A stretch of DNA of 64,000 bases. Origin: Archegozetes longisetosus. Lineage: Eukaryota; Arthropoda; Arachnida; Sarcoptiformes; Trhypochthoniidae. The translations under genes and the position numbers were made by a program. A model generated the notes under the pieces. The model ran no database searches, was not told where the DNA came from, and was given only the letters and a program-made list of their open reading frames with translations. How positions within the stretch are numbered: position 1 is the first letter of the stretch; every line of letters starts with the position of its first letter. This document shows positions 12,901 through 27,528 of this stretch, piece by piece. The stretch covers positions 8,790,001 to 8,854,000 of the forward strand of contig JAEMBT020000005.1 in NCBI GenBank assembly GCA_018873245.2, read 5' to 3'.

Positions 12901-15900
12901 TAATTACATCGAATGCTGAACATGAAGAGAGAATGAATGAATATGTTGTTTGAGAACTTATCTTTCAGAGTAAATGATTTGTAGTACTCAGTATAAAAAC
13001 ATAATCATAAGCCTTATTAATTGCAATAACATGGCGTTGTATTATACCGTTTTATCAATGATGCTGAACAATAGTTTGTAATTTATTTTAACTGAGGAAG
13101 AGTTGTCTCAAACAAAACAGACAGAAATATAAAATCGCAAAACTAATAATGTTTTCATACGCTATTTGAGTCCGGATGCAAATGCATAATTTGCTTTTCG
13201 TTATGTTCATGTTAGCGAAGTTGTTAGACTGGGAGAAAAGGGGCTCAAAACCGTTCGTAATATAACTTTATAATGCGTGAAAATGTTTCGATAGATGCTA
13301 TACACTGAACGGATGCTACGCTTCTCTATACTGTTACTCAATGCCATTTCTACTAAACTGTTTGCTCTGAACATTACATAAACGTTATCACTGATAGAGT
13401 TGTAAAAATCTGGTGTTCAATTTCATTTAAATGACTTTTCTCTCCTGTTAAAAGTTTATTTTATAGCTTTTTCTAGAAATAACTCGATTTACAATAGAGT
13501 TGATAATCAGCTATAACTCCATTTTTCATTTATTACATATTCATCCAAATATCAACAAAAATTAATACGACTTTCGCTACTCTGTCCCAATCAAAGTATG
13601 AAAAATGTGTAGCTTTCAGAATATGGATTTATTTCTTATGCGACTTGTTTTTGATACTTGAGAATACATTTGATCTCATGAGAATATGCGGTATGTGTCT
13701 AAACAACTGAACAAATTGAGTTATTGTGTTATTCGGATTTGCGTTTAAACTGTCTTTTTGATACATATCCATATTTGCATATTTGGACAACGTTATGAAA
13801 AAGGTTTCGATAACATTGAATAACGACGTCTGAATATTACATAAATTTGAATAGCTGGAAATCAAATTAGTTTGATATATTTTACGCACGCTTTCCTAAA
13901 GCGTTTAATAAGCGACGTCCTATCAAAATATATATAATCATCAATATTAGCATAATTTTAACTTTCAACCGACAAACCATTATTTTGAAAGTTTCAAAAC
14001 TACAAAAACAATACGAATCGATAGGTGTAAGCCTTTGGATTGTTCTCCTGCAGTAAAACCTGTCTAACTTGAACATGTAGTTAAGTGCTTTTTAAAAATC
14101 AATAACAATTAAGTCATGTTTTCTATGGTATTTTTGCACTATTTTTGAAAGCCACTTAAGTGCATGTCAAAGCTAAACAGGCTTTACTGTATTAAATTAA
14201 TTGGTTGAAACATCTGAATTAACGGAATATAAATCAATTTAAACAAGTATTTTAGAAAAAAAAAATTGATGATTGCTCATATGGCATGCTTTTCAGAGTA
14301 GTTCAATTATTCCGTAGAATGAATATACTGTACGTGAAAACATATATAAAGCGAAGAATGTAAGCAAATAGCATAGCGTTGTTACACGAAATGCTTGCAA
14401 TGAGTTAGTTTATATACAGTGCGAGAGAGAATCGAAACTTCCTAAAAAACCTATATATCAATGCAATCGTATACCACTATATCATTGCATATTTATATGA
14501 AGTCATTCATATTGCCTAAAGCTATGAGAATGTGTGCGATTCAAATAGTAAAAATCAAACATCAATTCAAAGCCCAATTTATTGAATTGAGACTTTGTTA
14601 ATCAGAAAATATGAGTCGAGCGCTGCCTTTAGTTAAAAAGCTTTGGGTCCGAATCCCATCCCTAATCCATACATAAGACCATCAGCTTCTTCTCCCTTAA
14701 CTACATCGCAAAAGTTAAATAAGTAGCTCCAAGCAGATCAAAGTTCATTAAAATTAAACTTTATAAAACCTGAACTTTCAAAGTAACAGTTTCGACTCGA
14801 ACTAAAAACATTCCACAATTTTCACGTTTTGTTAGTTATTCTTACAAAACTTTCAGAAACTATGAACAGAGTGAAAAGTCGAAATTTTTAGTTATCAGAA
14901 AGTTTACTAAAAATTTTGAACGTCTTTTCTATTCTATGCAAAATTTTGTGTTTGATTGCAGGGAACAAGAAATTGGTTGAACTGTATTTGTAAACTCGGT
15001 TTAGTCGTAAAATAATTTAAAGAATGAAGTGCACGGCAAAACTATTTACAGAATAAGACAAGTCATACATTAATGATAATTTTAATATTTAATTAGTTTG
15101 TGATACTCTTAATCCCGACTGTACCATAAATACCATGCTATGTGTTGTTTCATTTTCTCCGACAAACTTTTTACTGAAGTTGCTGCGCGACTCTATTTTA
15201 TGATAATCATTACAAAAAATCAATTGAATGTGACATCAAATATTGAAAGCAAGACAAAAATATCTATCATTAATCACGACTTATATGCTTAGAGTGTGTT
15301 TCGCTAAAAGTGATAATCTTTTAATGTAAGTATTTGTGAAATAATAATCAAAAGAATTATTTTGATTGAACAAAGAATAACAAAGTGAAAAGAAAATAAC
15401 TTAATTTTGTTTTATACATTAATAGATTATTATCCAATTGTATATTGATTTTGTTCCCAAACGGCGATTACAGTGAAATAATAAGAATAATAGGACTGAA
15501 ATATGAACAAAATGTTAGGGAAGTTAAAGCATAAAAACAATAGAGAATAAGTTATTCAATCCTTGTTCAAATCATTATTTTCTCTATACTTAACTGTTTA
15601 CGTGATGTTTGCATTGAAAATAATATGTGGTTTATATGTGGTCATCGCTAATGATTTCTTTAGACGATTGTTATTGTGCTTTGTTTTTAAATGGCTTAAT
15701 AGATAATCGAATGACAGAACACGTACATTGAGTGATAGAAATTGTTTGGCAGTATTTCTCGTAGACTTATCGGAAAACAATAAGTTAGAAATGTTTGCCT
15801 ATATATCAAGCAATTTGAATATGATTACGATATTATAATCACAATATTTTAACAATACTATTAACAGTCATAGTTAACAGTCATAGAGCTCATTAATATT

Positions 15901-18900
15901 AACATAAAGTTATTGAGGGCACGTGTTAAAACTGAAGATATTTGGACTAAAAGTGAATGACAAATAAGCTTTCATTGCGAGCATAGAATTAGCATTTCTA
16001 TTAGCTTTTAACTTTGGTGTGACAAGTTACAGCCAAAAATGGTCACATATTTATTTGCCCATTAGTTTCGGCCAACATGTGTGACTGTTCTCAACATTTC
16101 GAGTTTACCGATCGCTCTAATAAAGAAACAAAACAGTGGCTCACTTTCGATTTCATTTAGTTCTTATCAAAAATCAATAAAACAACAAATAAATATTACA
16201 AAAAAATACATCTAAAGAACCAGAACTACTAGAATCGGTTTGACAATAATTCGATTTATTGAAATTTTTATTGCGCCACAAAAGAAATGTTTCTCGACTT
16301 TCCTTTCACTTAATGCTATACTTGTTATAGACCCAAATTATTTATAAATTATGACTTTAAATAAATATTTATGACTTATTGCAGAATACATGACAACAAA
16401 AGAGATTAAAATTACTTATTATTATAGCTGTTAATCATGAGTACACTATTGATAGGAAGTAAGGAATATAAAGTATAGAAAGAGAGCCAGATAGATACAA
16501 AGTAACAAATATTGAGTATAGAAATAAAGCAGATAGAAAGTAAGAAAGGCAAAACTGTTTCATAAGACACAATATTTAGAGTTATAGTAGATTTCGTGCT
16601 AATTTTTTCCGTTTTCGATTGCATACAATTTCTTTTTGGGGTCGATTTGCAGACAAACTATTTTGCATAAAACGCATTTTCTTATTATGGAATTGTATAT
16701 CTGCATACAAAATATAAAGTTGTATATGTTAGCACTACTACTACTACTTTACCACTTGGCAACCTTACTCTTTCCCGTACTAAAGCCTCAGTATTGAGTA
16801 TATGTTTATACCAGTACAGAGTCTGTATCTATAATTTTGCAGTTTTCGTGACACTAGAATTGATCCGAAAAAATCTGGTTGATTATAAAATGGCAGAAAT
16901 AATTTCAATTCCAAAGTTAAGAGCATTAAAAGCGATTTAAGTACAGTATTTAAGTATTAACTTAGCGCTGGTTCTTCAGTATATTTTCATTACTAATTTA
17001 GGAGTATTTGGAAATATTATTAAAGGCGACTTCGCTTTTAGGCTTGAAATGATGCCGTTCTCTAATTTTGTCGTTCAGTCTCTTTACATGACTTATTGCC
17101 TGAATGAACGATTTAATCCTTAAACTCATGAAAACTAACGAAAATTCGGTTTATTTTGTTGTTGATTATGCAAAATTTCTTCTCTAACGCAATATTGGAT
17201 ATTAAGGGAAAAAATATTTTGCGAATTCCGAAAATTGTGCTGCACTCCAATTGTGCAATGAAGTTGTGCGTGTTTCAAAGTACTGTTTGTGCCACTACTA
17301 AACTTTATATTACAGTTATCTAATGGGCAATTGTGTTACTGAACTCTATTTGTAATCAAAATAAAATCAACTCATGATAATTATCTGAAATTTAGGCGCA
17401 TTTCTTCCCTAAAACAGTTACCTAAAGGTCTATAAATGAGAGAAATATAAGTTAAATAATGATTTGAGCAAAACATAAATTAATTACTTGAGTAAACTAA
17501 AAGAAAGAAAAGGCCTGAAAATGTAATACTAATCGTAATAATCTATTTGATTGCGTTAAGTGATAACGAGAATCGATTGTAATACTGGAAGCTATGGTGC
17601 AATGAAAAACATTGCAGCTAAAAGAGAATACAGTTATTCACAATCTGTAATATTGCAAATGGCAATGTTATGGAATTACCTGCGAATAAATCAAAAGTTA
17701 GCAGTTTTTGTTGCTCTGCTTTCCAAACGCCTAAATGTAGATCACGTCCAAACGACGTGAATATTGGCCGCTATACACACAAATCATAGAGAGATATACA
17801 GAAAAAATACACAATTTAGAGATTGAATTCCAGAATTTGTAATACTTTTTATTACTTATATATCAACCCTTTGGCCGAAACAACAAAGTGATAAAAGAGA
17901 TTTCACACGTACCTCAGTTATGGCTCAATCTGTTTTAATAAATATTTCTACATTCAGCTGGCCGTACGTATTATACACTTGTTATGAGATTCTGGTGTTT
18001 TTGCCCACTGATTCCTATCTTTTTTATTGGAATTTCTTTTCGCTATTAAGATTATAAAACTTTTTGGATCCCATATTAAAAATAAAATTACGACTTCATA
18101 GTTGGAAATGCCATTTTTATGGACATAAAACAACAAAAAAAATGTGATATTATAACTAAAATATAGTAGATTTTAGTATTAAATTGTCATAAAGACTAAA
18201 CTTGACCGATTTGATGAGAAGACAATAATCATAATAGTATAATATAACTATTTTGATGAGTAATACGTAGCAGACTATGAGTATGAATAGTGCATAGAAT
18301 GAATTAGAACTAGGAAGGCTGATCATACATTAGAAGTGCGCTTTTCTCTCTTCATTAATGAGACATTGTTATCATTGTTATCGCTGTATTCTATCAATTG
18401 CTAACATCCATTCATCCTTTCTTTTCTATGTCTATCTTTGAACCTTTTCTACTATTCGTCTCTTCAGTCTATTACGAGCTTAACACATAAGGATAGAATT
18501 GTCCTCTGATTGGTATTTTCTTGTCGCCGTGTACAGCATTTCAGTTGTGATCTTAGGATTTTCGAAGATTATGTCTCCATTAACTGTTAAGATACGTCAC
18601 TTTCATAGAGAGATTCGCTGTTCTGTTGCCCTAAGAACACCTCTTATAAAATATGATTACGTTTTTTCGATTAGTATTTTCCTAAAATCAAACCTTAACT
18701 AACTTTTTGGCTGAGAATCGCTTAAATAAAACTTTTTCGGAGAGTGTGCAGTCGATTCGGAAAAGTGGATAACGTTTTATGAAGATATATGCCTACCTGT
18801 GAAGCGTTTTTCTATATATATATATCTTAGATTTTTATGAAAGTCTTCTACTGGAAAAGCATTGAATGCTACTTATTATTCAACTTAATGCGAGCAGTTT

Positions 18901-19459
18901 TTATTTGACATAATCATTATATTTAACAAGATTTTTGTTGTGATCTTTTGTTCGAGAAATGATTAAAGTAAACCACTTTTCTCTATTGAAATACCGAAGG
19001 GAACAATTGAGCGCAACAATAGCGCTGACGAGTGACTGCGAGTGTGATTGTGTCTAACAGTCCATACGCTCTGCGCTTTTATTGTTTCACACGTTTACGT
19101 GACAAGAATACAAAACTAAGAAATAGAAACAAACAAAACAATCAAATAAATACAATAACAACAATTGCTTAATTAGATAAATGTAAGTTACCGACACTTC
19201 TCAAGGTGAATTCACATAAAAAAGACCCAAATCTTCGCGCACGTCAGTCAGAAAACCATTTAGTCATTGCGCTAAATTTTTAGATAATTTAGTCTCTCGT
19301 TTCCCCCAGACGTGAGTGTAGTGTAACATAGTTTTTGAGCAGAGTATTAGGTGTTGTAATTACTTGCCATCAATCTGATCAACTCAAATGTAAAGTCTTT
19401 AATTAGTGAGAGTGTATTACCGAGCATATAATTTGCATTTTCCGGGGAGAGAGCGAGAG

Positions 19460-19519
<60 letters not shown>

Positions 19520-22500
19520 AAACGAGAGTGAGAGAGCAAGAGAGAGAAATATGAATCTACTTTGGGCATGACTTTTAATGCTAAACTGGTTTAATAGTCG
19601 AACTGTTCCTGTTTATTATAAACCAAACAGTTAGCGTAACTCATCAGTCAACTAGTCGCTTGACTCTTCGCTATTTAACGTCGTAACGAGTGCCCAAATG
19701 TGATTTTGTCAGTTTCACCCCTTCTGGTTATTTATAATAATTTCAGTCTCTTTTCATATCAAATTTAACGGAAAATCATTTATGACTCTACCAACTTATG
19801 AGTTTTGTATAATAAGTTGCCTATAGCTATCACATTCAATAGAACCAAAGAGCCGAACCTCTTATGCCTGTTTATAACACTGTTATTCATATGATTAAAA
19901 ATATGTACAGTAATACCTCAATATAGTGAGTTGCTGGGAACCGATAATTGATGTTTGACCATAACTAGATTTCACTATAAACAGATCAAAATTGGTCGAA
20001 TCAGATAAGCTGGAACCGGACTAATACATTGGCTATATAGAGGTGTTACTGTATCGGGTATTGAAGATGCCTTTGTTGAAGTAGTGTATAGCAGTTAATT
20101 TCATAAGAAGCTTTGCTAAGAATTTTTCGGTGATTTATGATTACATGATGAGAACTAACACTAACACACTGTAGAGCACATATAGAGTTATTATTTTATT
20201 CTGTTCTACATGTTTAGTTGCGTTAGTGTTCAGTACTTTATGTCTCTCTCTATTCTCCTTTAGTGATAACTGCTCTGCTTTACTACCTTTCCATACGCAG
20301 TAAAACCATTACCATTTGTAATATGAAGTACTGAAAAGATGACTATTATATGTTTTTGTGACCAGAATGTGCACTTTCGAACCAGCTTTGAATCATATTG
20401 TATCAAAATGTTGCCTAACTTTTATAGTAGGCTATAAACCAAATTTAAAGGCATAATAACCTAACGGGGAGGGTGTGTATCAAAATTATACAGAGATGGC
20501 AATTAAAAATAAAAGTCAAATATCATTTCAAACCTAATAAATGGAACGATATATAGAGACTCTGCGGCTTTCAGCCAAACGAGAGATGTCTCAATAGACA
20601 ATATGACTGTTTCGTGCGTTATTATAGTTGCATACCTGCACCTGCCCCTACCTCTCCTGTTTGCATCAAATTGATGCTCCAGTTATAGCACTCGCTCATA
20701 ACTTATGTGCTCTTCTTCTTCAATGTAACCTTTTGTTCGCTAACTTTCATAAGTAAAGGCATATTTCTATTTTTGGTTCTTCTACTTATTTACATATTAT
20801 TTTAAAACAGGTGTAGTAAAAGGAATGTTTCACGTACATTTTCTATGCCACAAAAAGCAAAACACAAAATTCATGCTTAAACCAAACAAAGAGCGAAAAA
20901 TTCCAAGTCTTAGAAAAATTTCAGACTACTTAAAAGCTTATCTGAATATTTTGTCTTGTGTTTTGGTTTTATTTTTCAAATCAATTTCTAGTCCCTATTG
21001 ACTATTGACGCTCGAAAAAAGTTAACAAGTAAGTGAAAAACCAAAAAACAAAGAATTAAACTATAGCTCAAGTTTGTGACTACGTTGAGAGAGAAGAGAA
21101 AAAATAGAGGCATTTATTGGTGTAAAGCATAATGTTTGAAGAGAGGAATGAGATAAAAGGTTTGGGCTGGTGATATATAGATAGCCTTATGTTTGTATGT
21201 GATGTTTGAGAGCAAAAGAGCAAATTTGCCTTTTGTGTTAATACCACTGACATTATACATGATTGATTGCTTTCTTTTTATCGCGTATCATAATTCCCAA
21301 ATATTAACAGTTTGCACGTAAAAATGAAAGTACATTCTTGTTTATTATAAGCCACTTTCTCTCTAACACTCTCAAACTTAATCCTAATACAACTCATTTT
21401 CTTGCATATCATTTACACTAAACACACACTATGTATAGCATCAATTGTAATACTCCTCTCTATTATATTCTCAACAACTCCTGCACTACAGTAATAGTAA
21501 TACTGTTTAGACTCGTAGACCTAAGTGTTAAGTATTTCTTTGCTCTAACTGCTACTTTCGCTCTAAACTTCACAATTCAATGGTTTCGTTATTGCATTTT
21601 TGTTCACCACTAAAAAGGAAACAGTTTAAACAAAATTAGAAAATAGGAAGAAATTTGATTTCATATCAGCACTTGTTTGAAACTTTCTTCAATCCTATTC
21701 AACAATAAATTGAGCCCTAAATTAAATGCCGTATTTTTATTAAATTGATAAGACACTTTTGAGCTAACAAGTTGTGAGTCGAATAACTAAGCGTTGGTTC
21801 AATAGAAGAGAGCTCGATATGAACTCTCATTAATTCTTGCTGAAAGTCTTTCTTATTTATGGCATAATAATCAATGTTAATTACATCGAATCAAGTCTTA
21901 TAATGGAGTCAGCATTAAATTATGAGACTTTCAAATATTTAATGAGCTTTATTAGTATAATTTAATGTGCCTTAAATTATCAGTATGAATATTTAGACAA
22001 AAAATTGTCTGAGTTTTTCAATAAAAGTAGGAATATTGTTTACTTCGCAATTGCCACTTCAAACTAATTCTACAAATCGCGTCGCTCAGAATAAGAGTCA
22101 TCAGCTTTAAAATCATTTTCACTTCAGATACTAATATCTATATTAGTGGTTAAGTGTTTCGATTGCGAGTCAAGTAGATTAAGAGTTAACGTTGAATAAA
22201 GTTAACGAACTAATTGGTTTCAGAAGATTCAATAGAATGAACGGTAATGAAGCCAAATCAGCTGATTATGAGCTAATCAAATGTAAACAATTAAATTACA
22301 CGATGACTCACTATATTTTCATAGGCTTCACAAGAAAACTATGAAAATTTAAGCAAAAATCAATAATAGTTCGCAATTGGTGTACTTTAAGTATTTATTA
22401 TGGATGATAAGCAAACGCATTTGTTTTAGCAAAATTCAATCTAGTTTAGGTTCTCATAGAGTCCTAATGGAGTCAAACGCAGTCTATTATTAAATTTGAA

Positions 22501-25500
22501 TAGTCCTGAAGTTCTGAATATTATCTGATATACAAAAATGTATAATTCGAGTTGATAATGAAAATTTAAATATTTAAATAGATCTATGAAAAATGCTTTT
22601 ATACATATTTTGAGAGCCATTCATTTATACAGTTAGCAGTGATGCTGATGTGAAATGAGCTGAGGGTGAGTTGCATTAGAACACAGTCTGAATGCACGCA
22701 ACATCAATTTGATTAGATTGGTCTGCGAGTTATGTAGCAGATATCATGTACTATTGCCTGAAATGCTAATGTTAGCCAGACTTGTGCTGATATATTGTAC
22801 AAAATATACATGTTTTTCATAGCAAATATCATCACAACTCAGTTGTATTATTCGTGCATATATATAGAGGTGAGTATAGAGTACAATATCAATAATGATG
22901 TGCTGATTCACAGATTGAGCAGATTCTCGCGGGTATTCTAGCACTTGTACTCTAGGCTAATATAATATAAATGAGAAAAAACTACATTCTTGTTAAGCAG
23001 TACACAATCCGTGTAGTAATTAGTCGCTTAATTAAATTGTTTGTATATAATACTTGATTTGGTTTTGTTCTCTGATCGTTTGACTTAACTTTTCATCTGA
23101 CAGACTGTTTCTGTTTAAAAATCACTCGGTTCGAAGTGCCGCCAGCCGTAGCGAAAGGACAATCAATAATACTTTATTGTAATTTTGATTTGGAAGGCGA
23201 TGAATTATATTCCGTTAAATACTATAAGGACTACGTAGAATTTTATCGATATTTGCCAACGGAAGAGCCGAGACCGGGACAGAAGTTTAAGTTAAAAGGA
23301 GCTTATGTTGACGTAAGTTTTTAAAAAGCATATTATATTTAACTAATTCAATCGATAGCTTCACATTTGGCCCAACTATAAGCTGATCGCAATCCCACTC
23401 TCCCTAAGAAAACATTACCAAAATGATCATTAATCAAAATTTAAATACAATAAATCTATCGTGTTATCTCGAAAAAAAGTATGCCCTACTCTTAGCTGAA
23501 TTTCTTATTTCAATTTTTGATGGAGAATTTTTGGAGAAAATTAATTAGAAGTAATGGGAAATGATAGAAGTTGTATTGGCAGTGGTTTGATGCCATATGA
23601 CTTCTAGCTTGAGCCCTAATGACTGTGTTTCATACAAAGTTGGGTGTGTCGCACTCAACAAACCTACGACTAAAGTCAGATTAGCCTTATATCTAAACGC
23701 ACGATAAAAACCTGAAAAGACTCGATGCACGATATTTCACGTCAAACTCAATCCTTTGTGTTGAGTTCTAGTCTTTAGGGAGGATTCCTTTTCAGTTTTT
23801 TTAGTTTCCGAATTCTTTCATCAAAAACTTTTTCAGCCCTCCTTACATTCCAGCCGTTTGTCCGTCTATTTGTACAACACTTCTGAAAACTTTTCATTTG
23901 AATCGTACGTTTTGTCAATTAAAATGAGTTTAGTTTTTATTGTCATAAAAGAGGGAAAATAGAATTGCTGTTGTTTTGATTGTCATAAAAAATAATGTAT
24001 TATCACGTAACAGAAAGTAATTAATTAAAAAAGTCAAACACTTTCTAATAGTGTTTTCATTGAAACAGATAAACGCTAATAGCCTTATAATTCAAACGAA
24101 ATAGAAATTGAGCTCTTAATTATAGACAAAGTTGTTTTTAGTGGAAACTGAACCCTAACATTGCAGGATAATGATGTTCATATTCAGATTGAGAACATTG
24201 ATTAACTTTCTAATAAGTTGCGTTACATCAACTATAGTAATGTTCGATACGACACAACTGTCATTATATTTATGCTTAACTCTGGTCAAACTCTATTCCA
24301 ACTTATCTCAATTGTAATTCAACTCTATTTTAACTTTAGTTTAGTTCTAGCTTAATTGTATTTCGATTGTAATTCAACTCTAATTTGGCTCTAATTTAAA
24401 CTCCAGATCTCGCGAAGCAATGCCACACATGCATTTCTCTCGTACACGGATTTGGTGAGTCTGTTCTCCTAAACATTAAGATTTAAACAGAACTCTATAA
24501 ACAAATTATTAATTAGTATTAATGACATTAATTAAAGTGTACCTTTTTACTAATGTTGACTATAATTTGCTTTTGAAGTATTCGGACGGAATGTATGCCT
24601 GCGAAGTCAGCACTGAAGGTAACTCTTTCTACGTTTTTAGGCTCATTAGAAAGTCGGTTCAGATACTTATTCTCTCGACTAATAAATTAATCAGATTTAC
24701 ATAATATTCAAACCGTTAACGTATTCAAGTTTATGCTAATTAGAGTAGAAAAAATTATTACTAGTACTAAACAACTATTAGACCGATCCGTCTTTCTACT
24801 AGAGTGCAGTTTACTCTCCAAGTTATTCGTTGAACTTTGAAAACTTTGAAAACTTATAAATTATTTCAATATCGACGAAAGCTTATTATGAAATGAGGTC
24901 GGCTTTTATAAAAGTAATAAAACTCTGATAAAAGTGGTGTAAAATCAAAGAAAATATATTTTATGGAGAAATTGATGTGCTGCCAAAGCATCTAAAATAA
25001 GAATCAATAGATAAGACGTAATATTTCAAGCCTTGATTTAAGGGTTTGTCATCTAATTTTAGGTTTGACTTTTTGATCAAAGCTTTTCTTCAATATTACT
25101 TCTACTCATAATTATAGGTAATTGAGTTTATCTCATTGAATGGATGCGCATATATTATACGAATTAATATAACATACGTTTTCTACTGTGCTTTTGTGTA
25201 TTGGGAATCAAATGTCATAAATTTTAGGCAGGAAAAAATAGTTCACCGCATTCCATAGCTTTAGAAGTGTTCAACATTTTCCTTTAGAATCCACGCAAAG
25301 TATTCGAGTTTGAAAACTTAGCAGCAAAAGTATATAGAGTTTATGAAAGCCTTTTAGCAGAGAATTTATTATGATTTCATATTTAATGACATTATTTTAA
25401 GTCACTTTAAAAAGCATTGTCAGCTTTATTGAGCGATCTATGAAAGAGCATCAATAAAGCAGTGGATAAAAGAACAACAGAAACAATATTCACAATATTT

Positions 25501-25557
25501 CAAATACATCCCTATATATGAGCAAAAGTTGATATAGGACTTAATATTTAATAAGCT

Positions 25558-25588
<31 letters not shown>

Positions 25589-27528
25589 AAACTTTTATTT
25601 GTAGTCTTTAAGCAAAAGAAAGTTTTATAGTTGAACAGAAGTGATTTGGAGGTAAATTTATTTTTGAAACATTAGATAAACATTAATGTGAAACTATAAT
25701 TGTTATATAAAAGAAAAATTTATTTCTCTACTGTTAAGGTCCTTCCTTTTCAACAATCAGGAGCGAACGGCTAATGAAAGTTTACGGTGAGATATGTGCC
25801 AAACTAGAACTGAAACTAAAACAAATAGTGATAGATGAGAGCAGAATAGAGATACAACGCGAAAATGGCAGACTCTAACTGTATATAAATTGATCTCTTC
25901 CCCAATCACTCTGACTCTGACTCTTAAATTGAAGTGTTATTTCAAACTCATTCATGTTATGAAGGGATGGCTTTACTCCTCATTCTCTTAGAAGACTAAC
26001 GTTTACGGCTAACGGATATAAAGAATGAGAATGAGTCTCATTTTCAGATTGATCCGGCAATTGTTAACTTACAGGGCATGTCAACCACCATTATATTAAG
26101 TTTATATGGGCTCCAGTAATGAAGAATAGTGTTCAATCGCTATAAATAATTCATTACAATGATATCGAGCATAGTGTTGATGTTTATGCCGATTCGCTAA
26201 CAGTCAGGCAAAGAGACTGTCAGTTGGGAAAAGAGCAAAAAATAGACAACTTTTCTCATACACTGTCTCTATACCCACAGGCCTATCGATGAGTATTTAT
26301 AATATGATAGAATCATAGGTATATAAAGTAATCTTTTATATTATCAATACTGCAGTTTATTGAGTATTGAAATTAATGATTAGTTTATCCCGACTGATAG
26401 CGAGGAGCAGTTGAGCGCTCTATTATTATCTTACCCGATGTTTATTGCATTAAGTTTGACTTTGTAGCCGAATTACTTAATTAATAGTGAGAGTCCCTCA
26501 CCCTATAAACTAATGACTGGCACTCGAATGGGCAACTTATCAAAATTACAGCTAATTTAATGAATGCATGTTTGTCCGTCTGTCTGTTTGTCTGGCCATT
26601 TTCGCAGTGCAGGAACAGTGACTGATACTTACAAAGACCAAAATAGGCTTAGTTTTCATTTTCTAACCGATCTCTACTTTCGATCTAAACCGCAATAAAC
26701 AGCTTTACCGCAAGAAAACTTGAAGATCGAAGGCAGCGAAGTTCAGTATGATGTTAATGACAAGATTAATTTAAGCTGTAAATCGGGCGATGGACGACCA
26801 CTTCCAGATCTTTCATGGTTTATCAATGACAATATGGTAAGAATAAGAGACAAAGAGAGAGAGAGAGAGAGAGACAAGCGATTGTACACTTTGGGTCTTG
26901 AGAGCCATTTATCAAAGTGTACTCTGCAGAAGACTCCACACAAATCTGATCCTATTTTTAAATCAAATGGAATTTAGAGTTTTAGACCCCTAAGAGAATA
27001 GAGTATACTTTTTTTACTCTACAAGTTTCTTATCTCATGGGACGCTGAAATTCGCATTTGCACTTACGGTCTCTTACGGTCTCAGTGCGTTTTTGCGCAA
27101 AACAACTAAAACAACTAAAAAAGAGCCAAAACTACTCTTTTATCTGTTTTTGTCTCTATTCATAGGCATCATTAGATCAGTTAATCTACTATCCGCCTCA
27201 AACAAATGCTGATGGTTTGCAAAGCACCAAATTAGGTCTGGTCTTCCTCGCGACTCCCAATTATTTTCATCGCGGCGTTTTGAAGCTGCGCTGCAAAGCA
27301 ACTCTGACTCTAGTCTATGAATTTGAAGCTGTCGAATATGTAATCGGCGGCACCGCTAAAAACAAATCTCACGCCAGTTCGTACTCGTGGAGTAAAGGTT
27401 TGTGCACTAGTATCAATAATTACTCAAGTGTCGCATCAATCCTAGCGCGAAACTCTATTCCTATCTCAATCATGTTTCTTCACTTTCTTCGTCATCGACT
27501 ATCACCGAATCTATCCCAAGTTTATTAG
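9020..27528 (+). CDS. Beaten-path-like Ig-domain protein, isoform A (two Ig domains, 303 aa)
   Basis: Model: exons 9020-9089, 23104-23312, 24407-24454, 24579-24618, 25739-25786, 26703-26836 and 27166-27528. All junctions are GT-AG and all phases agree. Exon 1 (Kozak-like accATGG) encodes a hydrophobic signal peptide. Ig1 begins ITRFEVPPAV and contains LYSVKYYKDYVEFYRY, the hallmark of Beat proteins, with its disulphide Cys in ILYC and YACEV and an N-glycosylation site (SNAT) in exon 3. Exon 5 gives PSFSTIR followed by MKVY. Ig2 spans exons 6-7 (Cys in NLSC and LKLRC). The tail is moderately hydrophobic and may be an anchor. Insect Beat proteins are ligands for Sidestep receptors in axon guidance. 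The first-exon link across ~14 kb is inferred from phase, signal peptide and family structure. Exon 7 could instead splice at 27397 (weak donor). Confidence 0.8.

Larger units (their letters stand above)
9090..23103 (+). other. Giant first intron of the Beat-like gene
   Basis: Inferred intron between the signal-peptide exon (donor GTAATA) and the Ig1 exon (acceptor ctgacag). It contains CT and GA microsatellites, MITE family A copy 2, an 85 bp-armed inverted-repeat element and two pogo-type MITEs. No other coding exon was recognised, though an alternative first exon could hide here. Confidence 0.5.

Noticed and set aside
14600..14690. Sequence tgggtccgaatcccat resembling a tRNA T arm and B box
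   Set aside because: No matching D arm, acceptor stem or A box at tRNA spacing could be found.
24579..24704. Reading the CEVSTE exon straight on as GNSFYVFR in place of splicing
   Set aside because: The exon at 25739-25786 supplies the family-typical PSFST and MKVY segments in the right phase, and the read-through soon stops.
26743..26943. Minus-strand frame with a Ser-Leu run
   Set aside because: Shadow of the Ig2 exon and a short GA repeat.
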